From: Deroplatys truncata | Taxonomy: Eukaryota > Arthropoda > Insecta > Mantodea > Mantidae | Direction: 5' to 3' | DNA length: 64,000 nt | Assembly: GCA_030765065.1 (NCBI GenBank) | Contig: CM060979.1 | Location: 18,381,001 to 18,445,000 of the forward strand | In this document: positions 11,504 through 23,341 of the stretch, one piece after another | How positions within the stretch are numbered: the first letter of the stretch is position 1 | How the letters are laid out: the number at the start of each line of letters is the position of its first letter | Made by a program: the position numbers and the translations under genes | The notes under the pieces: generated by a model | Database searches by the model: none | What the model was told of the DNA's origin: nothing | The model's input: the letters and a program-made list of their open reading frames with translations, nothing else

Positions 11504-11901
11504 GACATACTGCAGCAATGGAGATCCTCTTGAACCTGCTCCATTGCATTTAGTTGTAATGGAGGCACGAATGGCACTCTATAGAGTGCAACACGCTAAG
11601 CAACTGAGAATTCCGAAATAAGACTCAGGTTTGCTAAGAATTAGGAAATACTTAGGCGAAGCATCTTTTGAAATGCTCTGAAACTATATGATTCCAAATA
11701 AACACTTTTATACAGAACTTCAGGATCATTATTTATCCTGAATATTGGACGAATAAAACTATGGAAACTCCTGAGAAAACTTTCATATGGTTTACAGACG
11801 GATGAAAGGATAGGCCAGGGAGTATATCGCAAAAGAGTTGGCTGAATATGCTACCGTTTTTTGAAACAGAAGTTTATGCATGATTGAATGCATAAAAAAA
11901 A

Positions 11902-12688
11902 TCTGACGTGTTACACTCACATGACTTTCTCAATTCTTGTACAAACTATCTTACTGCTAATTTTCTTGTAGATGCAAGGGGAATTGGTAGGTTATAAGCG
12001 ATAGTCAAATATTTTAAGAGCTGGTTGCTATGTGGAGTATTCCATTCTCTTTTAACTACCAGGACAAAAAAAGAAGATGAATAACGAATTTGAGAAAAAG
12101 TACAAGTATTGGAAAATTTAAGGCAATAACAAGCAATATCTCGAAACTGGTTTACTCAACAAAAAAATGCATATGACATAAATTGGGTATTTTAACGCGA
12201 TCTACATTTTTTGTGTAGTAAAATTTTGTCTATCTCTTATGGTTTACCAGTTATGCAAAAGTTGTTCACAATGAAGGATACTTTTGGAGACATTCCCAGA
12301 AAATTCGAGATATACATTTCATTTGTCATTAAAATATCTTAAACATGTGATATTTTGATCAAAATTGTTAGAGCCATTTTTGAGAAAATTAAAATTTTCG
12401 AAAAATGTTCCATGTAAAGGGTAATCTGGGGTGGGGGGATTTTCTTGAAAACCTTCGTGTCGCATCTCTGGCAAACACTGAACCTAAATACCAAGTTTGG
12501 TGTTTATCCGACTGTTCGTTTCTGAGTTATGCTGTTCACACACACACACGCGCGCGCGCGGACATGTTTCCAAAAATGTTTTTTTTTTTTTGGATTCAGG
12601 GGTTCCCAAAACATGTATTTCCGGTGAAATCTCGGTATCGAAGTTTTGGGTGGAATACAATGCTTCCCCTACTCACACACGTAGTAGA
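11902..12688 (+). repeat. Family A1 repeat, forward, truncated within the 3' hairpin
   Basis: Begins TCTGACGTGTTACACTC. It has a small internal deletion after 'acaaactatc' and a CA/CG microsatellite at 12536-12560. It stops at 'acgtagtagag', lacking the final AAAGTA, where it abuts a LINE RNase H fragment. Confidence 0.85.
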
Positions 12689-13260
12689 GCTTACACTGGT
12701 AAACAGATCCTTACGTTCTCAGATAGCCAGGCTGCACTTAAGGCTCTAAGTATTCATAAGGTAACGTCAGGACTGGTCTTAAACCGGCTGAACAGGCTCA
12801 CAAGCTTGGCAGAACAGAATGAAGTTCAACTCATCTGGGTGCCGGATCATAGTGGCATAAAGGGAAATGAAAAAGCTGATGAACTTGCAAGACAAGGAGC
12901 ATCTCCATTTTTAGTAACAGAGGCTATTAAGAACTGGTCCAAAGTAGAACATCATAAAACTTGGCTTAAAACTCCAGGAAACAAACATGGTAAACTATTT
13001 ATTAGAAAACCACGTAAGAAAATAGCTGAAAGCTTACTTAAATGTAACAGACTTCAACCTGAGAACAACTATTGCATTTCTCACAGGATATGCTCCTGTG
13101 AAAAAACATCTCAACATGATGGGAGTGCGTCAGGGTAACTTAGATTGCAGATTGTGCAAGAAAGGAACTGAAGCAGCCCAGCACATTGTATGCTCCTGTG
13201 AGGCTTTGGCTCATAGGATATACGAAAAAACGATACAGGAGCACAAGCCCAAGGCCTGAA
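12689..13260 (+). pseudogene. Non-LTR retrotransposon relic: RNase H domain and C-terminal zinc knuckle
   Basis: The frame gives YTGKQILTFSDSQAALKAL and LIWVPDHSGIKGNEKADELA, the two core motifs of an RNase H domain (catalytic Asp in SDSQ; His in DHSG; Asp in EKADELA). After a frameshift near 13060 another frame gives VKKHLNMMGVRQGNLDCRLC followed by H-x3-C, the CCHC-like tail of I/R1/Loa-type LINEs. This is about 190 codons of a protein normally over 1000. The reverse transcriptase is absent and the 5' end is cut by the A1 copy. Confidence 0.85.
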
Positions 13261-13289
13261 TGGGAACCTTCCTAACCGGTGGATTGGAA

Positions 13290-14015
13290 GAGCGGCGGAT
13301 CTCGTATGGACTCTTCAGTTCCCTCGACATCACACTTGACTTTTTTGCATGGGTTTCATCAGGAGCCGAGTTTATCCTGATGTGCATTAGCTGAAACAAG
13401 GGATAAGAGCGGCATGCTCTTAAGGCGTGTGTTCCGTCCGAACACAAAGTAATGGGAACTGTGATTTGACAATGAAGGTGTACTTGTTGAACTGCATTAG
13501 GCTTTATAATATCCTAATATAATGTTCATTGTGCTGTAGCAGGCCAGCTACATGAAAATGTATTGGCACTTTATGGGCACCCAGTATAATATAATAAAAA
13601 CGTAGAAATAATGTCACTGATGAAAGCTCTCATATAAATGTGGTAGCTTCGCCCAATCTAACGACACATGTAAGTAATTCTTAACCCCTTCCTCTAGAAG
13701 GCCGAATTATTTAGTATTGGTTAACCCCTTCCTTGTATACGAATCGTAGAGAAATTCTTTCATAGAGACAGTATCCGCACCACCCCTTCATTTCACATCG
13801 ATTAACATCAATACTTCGTGTTTGTCTCCCTGAATTGTTTTTCAGGTCAGTTACATTTACTTGTTGAAACAATAACAATAAAATCTCCCCCATTTAAGGG
13901 CTGACATCAAGGATAGAGTAAACCAGACAAATAATAACCAAATTCCCTACATCAAAAGCATTAATAAAACTGAAACAGTGCAATAAATATAACAATGTAA
14001 TATCGACGGTTCAAT
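13290..14015. other. No recognised feature
   Basis: No repeat shared with the rest of the window and no recognisable protein. The direct pair 'taaccccttcct' at 13682 and 13723 is minor. Confidence 0.4.
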
Positions 14016-14019
14016 TTTT

Positions 14020-15717
14020 ACTTTCTCCACTACGTATAGTAAGTAGGGGAAGTACCACCCAAAAATTCGATACCGATATTTCACCGGAAATTATATGTTT
14101 TGAGACCCCCTGAATAAAAAAAAAAGCATTTTTGAAAATATGTCCGTGTGTGTGTCTGTGAACAGCATAACTCAGAAACGAACAGTCGGATAAACCCCAA
14201 ACTTGGTATTTACGTTCAGTATTCCAGAGATGCGACACGAAGGTTTTCAAGAAAATCCCCCCAACCCCAGATTACCCTCTGTATGGAACATTTTTCGACA
14301 ACTTTAATTTTCTCAAAAATGGCTCTAACGATTTTGATTAAAATATCATATGTTTAAGATATTTTCATGGCAAATGAAATGTATATCTTGAATTTTCTGA
14401 ACGTCTCCAAAAGTATTCTTCATTGTGAACGACTTTTGCATAACTGGTAAACCGTAAGAGATAGACAACATTTTACTACACAAAAATGTAGATTGCGTTA
14501 AAATACACAATTTATGTCATATTCATTTTTTTTGTTGAGTGAACCGTTTGCGAGATATTGCTTGTTATTCCCTTAAATTTTCCAATACTTTATACTTTTT
14601 CTCAAATTTGTTATTCATTTTTACTTTCTCTACTACGTATAGTAAGTAGGGGAAGTATTGTATTCCACCCAAAAATTCGATACCGAGATTTCACCGGAAA
14701 TATATGTTTTGAGACCCCCTGAATCCAAAAAGAGCATTTCTGGAAACATGTCCGTGTGTGTGTCTGTGTGTGTGTGTGTCTGTGTGTCTGTGAACAGCAT
14801 AACTCAGAAACGAACAGTGGGATAAACACCAAACTTGGTATTTAGGTTCAGTATCTTCCAGAGATGCGACACGAAGGTTTTCAAGAAAATCCCCCCACCC
14901 CAGACTACCCTTTACATGCAACATTTTTCGAAAATTTTAATTTTCTCAAAAACGGCTCTAACGATTTTGATTAAACTATCATATGTTTAAGATATTGTCA
15001 TGACAAACAAAATGTATATCTCGAATTTTCTGGCAATGTCTCCAAAAGTGTTCTTCATTATGAACGACTTTTTCATAACTGGTAAACCATAAGAGATAGA
15101 CAAAAGTTTACTACACGAAAAATGTAGATCGCGTTAAAATACACAATTTATGTCATATACATTTCTTTTGTTGAGTGAACCGTTTGCGAGATATTGCTTG
15201 TTATTACCTTAAATTTTCCAATACTTATACTTTTTCTCAAATTCGTTATTCATTCTTTTATGTCCTGGACATGCAAAGAGAATGGAATGCGCACCACATA
15301 GCAACCAGCGTTAAAATATTTGACTATCGCTTAAAACTTACCATATTCCCCTTGCATCTACAAGAAAATTATCAATAAGATTGACATCTCGATATCTCGA
15401 TTAACATGAAGCATATGGAGATTAAGCGTTTGTAAAAATAGTTTGTACAAGAGTAGAGAAAGTCATGTGAGTGTAACACATCAGATTTTTTTTATGTCCT
15501 AGAAATGCAAAGAGAATGGAACGCGCCACATAGCAACCAGCGGTAAAATATTTGACTATCGCTTAAAACCTACCATATTCCCCTTGCATCTACATGAAAA
15601 TTAGCAATAAGATTGACATCTCGATATCTCGATTAACATGAAGCATATAGAGAATAAGCGTTTGTAAATATAGTTTGTACAAGAGTAGAGAAAGTCATGT
15701 GAGTGTAACACATCACA
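14020..15717 (-). mobile_element. Family A1 copy (outer), split by a second A1 copy
   Basis: Left part 14020-14622 runs from the hairpin (ACTTTCTCCACTACG...) to 'gttattcattttt'. Right part 15485-15717 starts 'ttttatgtcctagaaatgc' and ends CATCACA. Together they form one complete reverse A1 copy interrupted in its internal T-run. Confidence 0.88.
14623..15484 (-). mobile_element. Family A1 copy (inner), complete
   Basis: 862-bp complete reverse copy from ACTTTCTCTACTACG to AACACATCAGA, with a GT microsatellite at 14753-14793. It lies exactly at the T-run of the outer copy, flanked by T5 on the left and T8 on the right. Confidence 0.9.
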
Positions 15718-16480
15718 TTTTTTTCTTTAAAAGCTGCAAAAACATTGTTAAACATAATAGAAAAAGACATAATATAGAAAACAATTAATAACAATGGAAT
15801 ATATACCGCAAAAATGCTAAAAATAATTATTGTATAAATTATTTCGAAGAAGGGCAATTGAACCTCTTATTGCAGATACCAATTTATTTTATTTTGTCCT
15901 CCTTGTATACAAACTTTTTGCAGGTATTGCAAACATTTAGAGCTATGGTACCCCGAGCTCACACTATTAGGCAGATTACCTTGATGTTACCGAGATAATA
16001 CTTTGCCTTGAAGTACGGATTGTAGGCGTATAGATATCCCTTTGTCTTTGTCGACTTCTTTGGTTGCCCTTTAAGCTTTTCAAAACTAACGGTAGGTTCG
16101 ATAATCTATCCTATTTTGTTGCCTTCTGGAATTGCAATCATGTCAATTCGTCTTGTACTACCGCTAATTTCCAGACAGTGGACCTCTTGGAAGACTTTAT
16201 AGTTGTTCGTTTGCAGTTCGTCGGCAATTACACATACTGATTCAATCATACAACTGAAATCGGCTGGGGAGAGTCAAAAGTTGATTTCTCGAAAGCGAAA
16301 AGTTTACGGAGCGAAAACTATATTGCGATATACGGGAATGGACCACTTTTTATGTACGTCAATGTACTTGGTAGAGAAATTAAAAAGGCTTCATCAGTCT
16401 CAAATGTTATAGTGTAATATCAGTGTCCAAATTCTGAAAATGTACACTAGATTTTCCGTGGCTTTTCTCTCGTACAGTTG
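15718..16480. other. No recognised feature
   Basis: Moderately AT-rich sequence without domains or repeats shared elsewhere in the window. Confidence 0.4.
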
Positions 16481-16663
16481 AAGTACAAGGGGTGATTTCT
16501 TAGTACTGGCAAGGGAGCCAAGAAATATCGTTTTTACCAGGTTGCTTACGTGCTTTCCCACCCTCACAGCACATGAACTAGCCATCCACCCCCTAGAACG
16601 ACCATTTACAGTGGCAACAATAAGACGAGCAGTTGTCAGCAAGCGGTCGCGAGATACAGTTGC

Positions 16664-18607
16664 AATGTTTTCAAAGGATGAACAGAGAAGCTCGTTAAAA
16701 ATCCAGTGTGACAGAAGTCACACGGTATGACAGTGTTCTCAAGGACTGAAAGAGGCGTGCGTTGCCTTACAGAACGGTATCAAGTTGGGTACAGCCTTCC
16801 GACAAGAACGGGAAAGAGTGTTGGGCATGCTTCGATCTAGTCCACCACCACTAAGTGACGAAGATATACAGATTCTACAGTGGAGACGGTTCGGAACATG
16901 ACGATTCTGAGTTAGTGCAAGTTACAGGATCGGCGCCTTCGACTATGCTTCACATCCTGAAAATGCGGAAAAGTGTCTCAAAATGGGTTCCACGTGATTT
17001 ATCGGACATGCAGAAAATGCTGCGATACGACGTTTTCTCGTACCACTTGCAGCGGTATGAGCGCGAAGCAAAGGACTTCTTAAGGTGTATCATTACTATT
17101 GATGGGCCAAATTTTATAAGCCACAGTTTAAACGCCAATCGGACAAGTGATGTCATCATGGGTCACCACGAAAACATTCAGTTCGGCAGACCTCCACTAA
17201 GGTGAAGGCTTGCCTATGATTTGAATGGTGTGATCTTAAAGGGCATCGCTCCCGCAAGGCAGAATGTTAATGTGGATTACTACTGTTTATTTTTGAAAAA
17301 CAATCTGCTAGCAGAAAATGGCGATGCTTTATGGATAACCCACCCATTGTTCTGGATGACAATGCCAAGGCGCATACAGCAGCAGTTGTCTGAATTGTTA
17401 AATCGCTGGTGCGAACACCCTCCATACTCTCCGGATTCAAGTCCTTGCGACTTCGACCTCATCCCTAAGATGAAAGAGACACGATTCGCCTCCGTACATT
17501 TGAAGACATTTTACAGGCAACCGACCGCTCTCTTCGCAACATGAGGCAGTATTTTTAACACTTAAATGATTTCAGTCTAATTATATAATATATCAATTCA
17601 ATTACAGCCCGCCTTAAAGCAATATGTGTATGTATCAATATATAAAAAATGTATGTAATAGTCATTGTATATGTTTACATTATTGTGTACATGTGTAATA
17701 ATGTTATGTGAATGTATTACACAGTTTAATAATGTAGGTGCTGTGAGAATAATAGGTTAAAAGTTGCTAACAATGAGGTAACCTTGAGGCAATAATGAGT
17801 AAGACAGTTTAATAATGCTATTAGTCATTATTGGAGCAACAATAATGTGAATTTTGAGACAGTTTATAAATAGCCAATCAACAACCAGAAAGTTTTACTT
17901 AAATGAAGGTATTCTATTGGAGTAGGATTAGCCAATCAGAAACTGAAATATAGCAAAATTTACAAATTCAGAAGTCAGTTGGTTGTAGACAGTGTTCCTA
18001 ACCGGACGCATCTGTTGTAGACAGTGTTCCTAACCGGACGCGAGATGCGTCCTCGAGAAATTTAATACGTATTCGTGTGAGACAAAAATACTTTACGTAT
18101 TAAAAAGTACAAGTAATTAACAAAAGAATCTCGCAGCTCTCTATATCAGTGAAGTGTTATTTAAATCGTGTCAAGCATTAATAAATGGAGTGAAGAAAAA
18201 CTTACAATCTGTGTAAGCCTACATTCTTCAGTCGCACCACTCCCTGCTAAGACATCCATGTCTCTAACAATAATACTGATGCAGCCTAGGCAAACATAAA
18301 TATATAATATTTAGATAAACAGTCAAAATTACAAAGTTAATATTTCTTAAACATTCTGGGACAAAGGGCACCGGAAAGTATATTTAAGGCGAAGGCTACC
18401 GGATACTTTTTACCATACGTGCGGTTGCAACTACTTCTAGTTCGGCTCCCCAGCATAAGAACTATAATACAACTGCTACTTCAAATTGACTTTCCATGCG
18501 TGAAGCAACAAACTACTTCAACCATCAAGAGATTAGGCAGTGCTGACGGAATCCAACGCTGGGAACAGGTTGAACGCAATGCTGGTGACTACATCGAGGG
18601 CATATAA
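16664..18607 (+). pseudogene. Mariner transposase pseudogene (DD34D type), interrupted
   Basis: The start ATGTTTTCAAAGGATGAACAG reads MFSKDEQRSSLKI. Later segments include VLHIL-like helix-turn-helix, WVPRDLSDMQKM, IDGPNF (first Asp kept; the usual DETW is changed), VLDDNAKAHTAAVV (second Asp) and HPPYSPDSSPCDFDLIPKM (third Asp). After the LTR the frame resumes and ends GIQRWEQVERNAGDYIEGI-stop, the typical mariner C-terminus. Frameshifts occur in the N-terminal part and after AAVV. The LTR at 17542-18520 splits it after SLRN. Confidence 0.88.
17542..18520 (+). mobile_element. Solo LTR-like element (family C) inside mariner
   Basis: TGAGGCAGTATTTTTAAC ... AACTACTTCA, 979 bp, flanked by AACA (17538-17541) and ACCA (18521-18524), a 4-bp duplication with one mismatch. 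TATAAATA lies about 330 bp in and CCAAT boxes follow. The segment 'TTGTAGACAGTGTTCC' is tandemly duplicated at 17983-18041. Confidence 0.88.
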
Positions 18608-18674
18608 AACTTAGAACCATGTACGTACACTATGTATGGAGAATTAAAATAGCTGCCAAAAATCACTCCTTGTA

Positions 18675-19155
18675 TTTAAGACAGTCGAGACATACACGAT
18701 GTTGTGGAGATGAATTGGAACATGTGAGCATAAGCCATTAATTAAACGTAGCAGAGCTCTATCTCCTGCTGGAGCGTGGCGGTGAACAATCGGGTCATGA
18801 GCGCATAAGTCTATAACAATAGTACTTGACTCGAGTCCATTGTACCTTCCTTGGGGCGTTTCAAGCGCCCATTGTTGGCATTCCCATACCACTTCACGAA
18901 AACGTTCCACTCTGAATTCTGGTCAGCCGATAGGCTTCTCCTGGTTGCTAGTATGTAATTCGCAGTAATTCCAGATACTCATTTAAATCGGATCATTAGC
19001 TTTTATTTTCTTCTGCCAAGTACATACACTTTTACGTTAAGCTACTGATTCCCTTGTTACAACTACATTAGGGTAAGGCGGGACAATTCGGATAGTGAGG
19101 TTATATGGATAATGCCAAGATTTTGCGCATGCTTTGTGGTTATTAAAGACGGCAT
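18675..19155. other. No recognised feature
   Basis: Unassigned sequence between the mariner right end and an A2 copy. No coding signal or shared repeat is seen. Confidence 0.4.
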
Positions 19156-19159
19156 TGGT

Positions 19160-20400
19160 GGTCAGTGTGTGTCTGTCAACTGCATAAGTCAAAAACGAAA
19201 GCTTGGATAAATACCAGAAGTTCAGAACCTTCCGAAGATGGGATAAAAAGATTTTCAAGGAAATACACTCACTCCAAACTACCATTCACATGGAAAAATT
19301 GTCGATCGTTTTTATTTTTACTTTCTCTACTACGTAGAGTAAGTAGGGGAAGTATTCTATTCCACCCAAAAATTCGATACCGAGATTTCACCAGAAATAC
19401 ATGTTTTGAGACCCCCTGAATGTCCGTGTGTGTATCTGTCTGCGAACACATAACTCAGAAACGAACAGACGGATATACACCAAACTTGGTATTTAGGTTC
19501 AGTATCTTCCAGAGATGCGACACGAAGGTTTTCAAGAAAATTTCCACACCCCAGATTACCCTTTACATGAAACGTTTTCGAAAATTTTTACTTTCTCAAA
19601 AATGGCTCTAACGATTTTGATTAAAATATCATATGTTTAAGATATTTTCATGACAAATAAAATGTATATCTTGAATTTTCTGGGAATGTCTCCAAAAGTA
19701 TTCATCATTGTGAACGAATTTTGACTGGTAAACCATAAGAGATAAACAAAATTTTACTGCACAGAAAATGTAGATCGCGTTAAAATACACAATTTATGTC
19801 ATATCCATTTTTTTTGTTGAGTGAACCATTTTCGAGATATTGCTTGTTATTCCCTTAAATTTTTCAATACTTATTTTCTCAAATGGGAATTCGCTATTAA
19901 TTTTTTGTCTTGAATATGCAAAGAGTATTAATCTGTGGCAAAGAGAATGGTGCTGCACCTAGCAACCAGCTATTAAGAGATATGACTATGCTTAAAGGCT
20001 ACTGTATTTCTATATTGCCCTTGCAAATACAAAACAAGGGGAACATAGTACGCCTTAAGCGATAGTCAAATATTTTTAGAACTGGTCGCTATGTGTAAAA
20101 TGTAATTCTCTTAGCATGTCAAAATATCGTTTCTGCAAATGTTTATCTCGATTAATATGAAATAGATGGAGAATAAGAGTTTGTAAAAATAGTTTGTACA
20201 AGAGTAGAGAAAGTCATGTGAGTCTAACACATCAGACTTTTTCAGAAATGGACCGAACGATTTTTATTCAAATGCCGTATATTTAGGATATTTACATCAC
20301 AAAGTGTATTACCTAATTTTCTGAGAATAGTCCTCTTCATTCTGAAGGGAATCTTATATAGTTTGTATAAATCGTAAACCAAAAGAAATAGATAAATGCG
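19160..20400 (-). repeat. Family A2 repeat, reverse, split by an A1b copy
   Basis: Left part 19160-19319 ('tgtgtgtctgtcaactgcat', 'ttcacatggaaaaattg') and right part 20237-20400 ('cagaaatggaccgaacgat', 'ttcattctgaagggaatc') are collinear halves of one reverse A2 copy around the A1 insertion. Confidence 0.65.
19320..20236 (-). mobile_element. Family A1 copy, subfamily with extra internal block (A1b)
   Basis: Hairpin end ACTTTCTCTACTACG to terminus AACACATCAGA, 917 bp. It shares with 54567-55956 a distinct block, 'agagtattaatctgtgg' and 'ctgcacctagcaaccag', and the sequence 'tcaaatgggaattcg', which define a subfamily. Inserted in a T-run of an A2 copy. Confidence 0.88.
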
Positions 20401-20409
20401 TAGCAAACA

Positions 20410-20945
20410 AACAAACCTTGTTACATTCAGACGACCTTCTGTACCCTCTATCGTTTATTAGTGGGTATACAAGCTATTCTTACGAAAGGCTATTTTTTGT
20501 CTACGTTGTTTTAATTCAGATAAACATTTGCAGAAATAGTTTTATTACACATTTCGCTATAGATACAAAGGGAATGGCGACAGTAAAATGTTTAACAACT
20601 GGACGCTGTATGCTGGCCTTAAAATTCCATACTGTTTCCATGCAATCGCGAGAAACAACTGGAAGTCGACAGCTCTTTAAACAATGACAAAGTATTGAAC
20701 AAATCGAACCATTAATAACGGATATCTCTGAACTGGCTTTTGTCACAAAAAATGTATTTGAAATGAATTGTGTTTTAAAAGATATTTGCATTTCTGTGAA
20801 GTGCGTTTTGGTATAACGCTTAACGTTTACCAGTTAACAAAATTATTCAAAATTCCTTCCAAATGAAGGAGACCCATATGGTATTCCCAGAAAATTCAAG
20901 ATATTTATTTTATTTGCATGTAAATACATATGATGTGATGTATCA
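20410..20945 (+). repeat. Family A2 repeat, forward, 3' part missing
   Basis: Starts near 'ttacattcagacgaccttct' and runs through 'cagataaacatttgcagaaa', 'caatcgcgagaaacaactgg' and 'attcccagaaaattcaagat'. It lacks the microsatellite and hairpin. Confidence 0.7.
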
Positions 20946-20954
20946 GTAAGTGTA

Positions 20955-21235
20955 TTGTCATTATCAGACGCATTATTGAGTTCCTTTGATTATTTTTCGA
21001 CCTAAGGGTCCCTCCTTTGGCGTCCAACACACCAGAGAGAAGGCTTTGTTCGAAAATGCTCTGGTATGACGCAAACCCTGGCTGGCTTGGCTAGACACGG
21101 TTGAAGGGGAAATATAGTTAGCGTTACTTGAGTGAGAGCAGTGGAAGCAGCAAGTCACGTGTGTGGTCCTGTTTTCCTAAGTACATAATGCGGAGTCGCG
21201 AAACATTTGTCAATAAATTCCAAGTAATGTGTGTT
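20955..21235 (-). repeat. Repeat family G, copy 2
   Basis: Reverse complement is collinear with 10945-11290, including 'caaccgtgtctagccaa' and the block with 'cctttggcgtcc'. No domain recognised. Confidence 0.55.
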
Positions 21236-21384
21236 ATGTAATTATTTCGTATAATATAAAATCTCACGCCTACATCTACATCTAAACACTAAGGTCCCGG
21301 TCCTCTTGCCTTTAGCGAGTTACGCTTCCACATGTGTGTGTTGGGGTGATAGAAATGTAATCATTTGCTGGAAATCTATTGGCC

Positions 21385-21584
21385 CTCACCCCTGCATGTA
21401 ACAATATTTAATATATGGTATTTTAATCAAAATGTTAGAGCTATTTTTTTACTTTCTCTACTACGTATAGTAAGTAGGGAAAGTATTGTATTCCACCCAA
21501 AAATTCGATACCGAGATTTCACCGGAAATATATGTTTTGAAACCCCCTGAATCCAAAAAAAAGCATTTGTGGAAACATGTCCGT

Positions 21585-21639
<55 letters not shown>

Positions 21640-22431
21640 CAGCATAACTCAGAAACGAACAGTCGGATAAACACCAAACTTGGTATTTAGGTTCAGTATC
21701 TTCCAGAGATGCGACACGAAGGTTTTCAAGAAAATCCCCCCACTCCAGACTACCCTTCACATGGAACATTTTTCGAAAATTTTAATTTTCTCAAAAATGG
21801 CTAACGATTTTCATTAAAATATCACATGTTTAAGATATTTTCATGACAAATAAAATGTATATCTTGAATTTTCTGGGAATGTCTCCAAAGGTATTCTTCA
21901 TTGTGAAGACTTTTGCGTAACTGTTAAACCATAAGAGATAGACAAATTTTACCACATAAAAAATGTAGATCGCGTTGAAATACACAATTTATGTCATATA
22001 CATTTTTTTGTTGAGTGAACCATTTTCGAGGTATTGCTTGTTATTCCCTTAAATTTTCCAATACTTATACTTTTTCTCAAATTCATTATTCATTTTTTTA
22101 TGTCCTGGACATGCAAAGAGAATGGAATCAACCAGCGTTAAAATATTTGACTATCGCTTAAAACCTACCATATTCCCTTTTCATCTACAAGAAAATTAGC
22201 AACAAGATTAACATCTCGATTAACATGAAGCATATGGAGAATAAGCGTTTGTAAAAATAGTTTGTATAAGAGTTAGAAAATAAAAAATTTAGACAAGTGT
22301 GCCATGTAAAGGGTAGTTTCGGATTGGGGAGGGTTTCTTGAAAATCTTCCTGTTTCATCTTTGGAAGGTACTGAACCTAAATACTAAGTCTATATTTATT
22401 CACCTTTCGTTTTTGAGTTATGCTGTCTCCA

Positions 22432-22477
<46 letters not shown>
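21385..22477 (+). repeat. Family A2 repeat, forward, split by an A1 copy; ends in a CA microsatellite
   Basis: Left part ends 'aaaatgttagagctattttt'. Right part starts 'tagaaaataaaaaattt' at about 22274 and continues 'ccatgtaaagggtagtttc' to a pure (CA)n tract at 22436-22477. The hairpin end beyond the microsatellite is missing. Confidence 0.7.
21451..22273 (-). mobile_element. Family A1 copy, reverse, last ~35 bp missing
   Basis: Hairpin end at 21451 and a long (GT)n microsatellite at 21588-21637. The copy stops at 'tttgtataagagt', so the AGAAAGTCATGTGAG...ATCAGA terminus is lost at the junction with the outer A2 copy. Confidence 0.85.
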
Positions 22478-22479
<2 letters not shown>

Positions 22480-22480
<1 letters not shown>

Positions 22481-23112
22481 GCTAAAGTAATAATAAATAA
22501 TAAATATTTGTGTGTAGGCACGCATCTATATTTATTTAAGTAAACAGAGCTTTTACTGTTTGTCCAATTTCTGTAATGGCGACTCGTGTACTGTTGAAAG
22601 GAAGCGAATAAATAAATAAATCCCTCAGGTTGCGCGGTTAGATAACGCGGGAGTTACGTGGGCGGTTTCCATGGAGAGGAATGAATGGACCAATATACGT
22701 ATTAGATAGGGTTAAATGAAACGATCGTGGTTATATTGCTGTGGTATTAATGCAAAGAAGTAAGGTTAAAACAACCGGTCTAAATTTGAAAACAGAAAAA
22801 AACAAAACAAAAAAAAAAAAAAACAAGAGATGGGAAGTTAGCTCTCTATGCACTTGTACATATGTATATCTGCCGATCTGTTAATGCTGGGTCACTTTGA
22901 AATGGAGTCGAGCATTAAGCTCTAATTAGTCCGGATACACCACCACAGATGGCGCTCTCTTAAAGGCCAAATGCTACAACTGATCAGAATACACATCACC
23001 TTTTATCATCAATCCCGCTATGATTAGGGATGCTAAAACTTCGAGGTTCAGGAGCTTCAAAGTTATAAGATCCCTCTGGGAATTCTTTCGGTAGCTGTTG
23101 GGAAAAAAAAAA
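22480..23112. other. No recognised gene; A-rich tract
   Basis: Contains an A-rich tract at 22796-22826 ('aaaacaaaacaaaaaaaa'). No coding or repeat signal shared elsewhere. Confidence 0.35.
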
Positions 23113-23336
23113 TCTGATGTGTTACACTCACATGACTTTCTCTACTCTTCTACAATCTAATTTTACAAACGCTTATTCTCCATATGCTTCATGTTAATCG
23201 AGATATCGAGATGTCAATCTTATTGCTAATTTTCTTGTAGATGCAAGGGGAATATGGTAGCTTTTAAGCGATAGTCAAATATTTTAACGCTGGTTGCTAT
23301 GTGGAGTATTCCATTCTCTTTGCATGTCCAGGACAA
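23113..23336 (+). repeat. Family A1 5' block, first of three stacked starts
   Basis: TCTGATGTGTTACACTC to 'tgcatgtccaggacaaaaaa'. Only the first ~225 bp of the family is present before a second copy begins at the internal A-run. No matching 3' half was found downstream. Confidence 0.85.
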
Positions 23337-23341
23337 AAAAA

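Larger units (their letters stand above)
16486..18672 (+). mobile_element. Mariner-family transposon split by a solo LTR
   Basis: Terminal inverted repeats CAAGG[G/A]GTGATTT[C/T]T are flanked by TA at 16484-16485 and 18673-18674. Without the 979-bp LTR and its 4-bp duplication the element is about 1.2 kb, the normal mariner length. It carries a decayed + strand transposase. Confidence 0.88.

Noticed and set aside
12497-13138. 213-codon open frame joining A1 sequence to an RNase H domain
   Set aside because: Only the part after about 12689 is LINE-derived. The fusion with the repeat is an accident of truncation; no start, promoter or partner domain supports a fused gene.
22436-22477. Telomeric or independent CA satellite
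   Set aside because: It sits at the standard microsatellite position of a family A copy.
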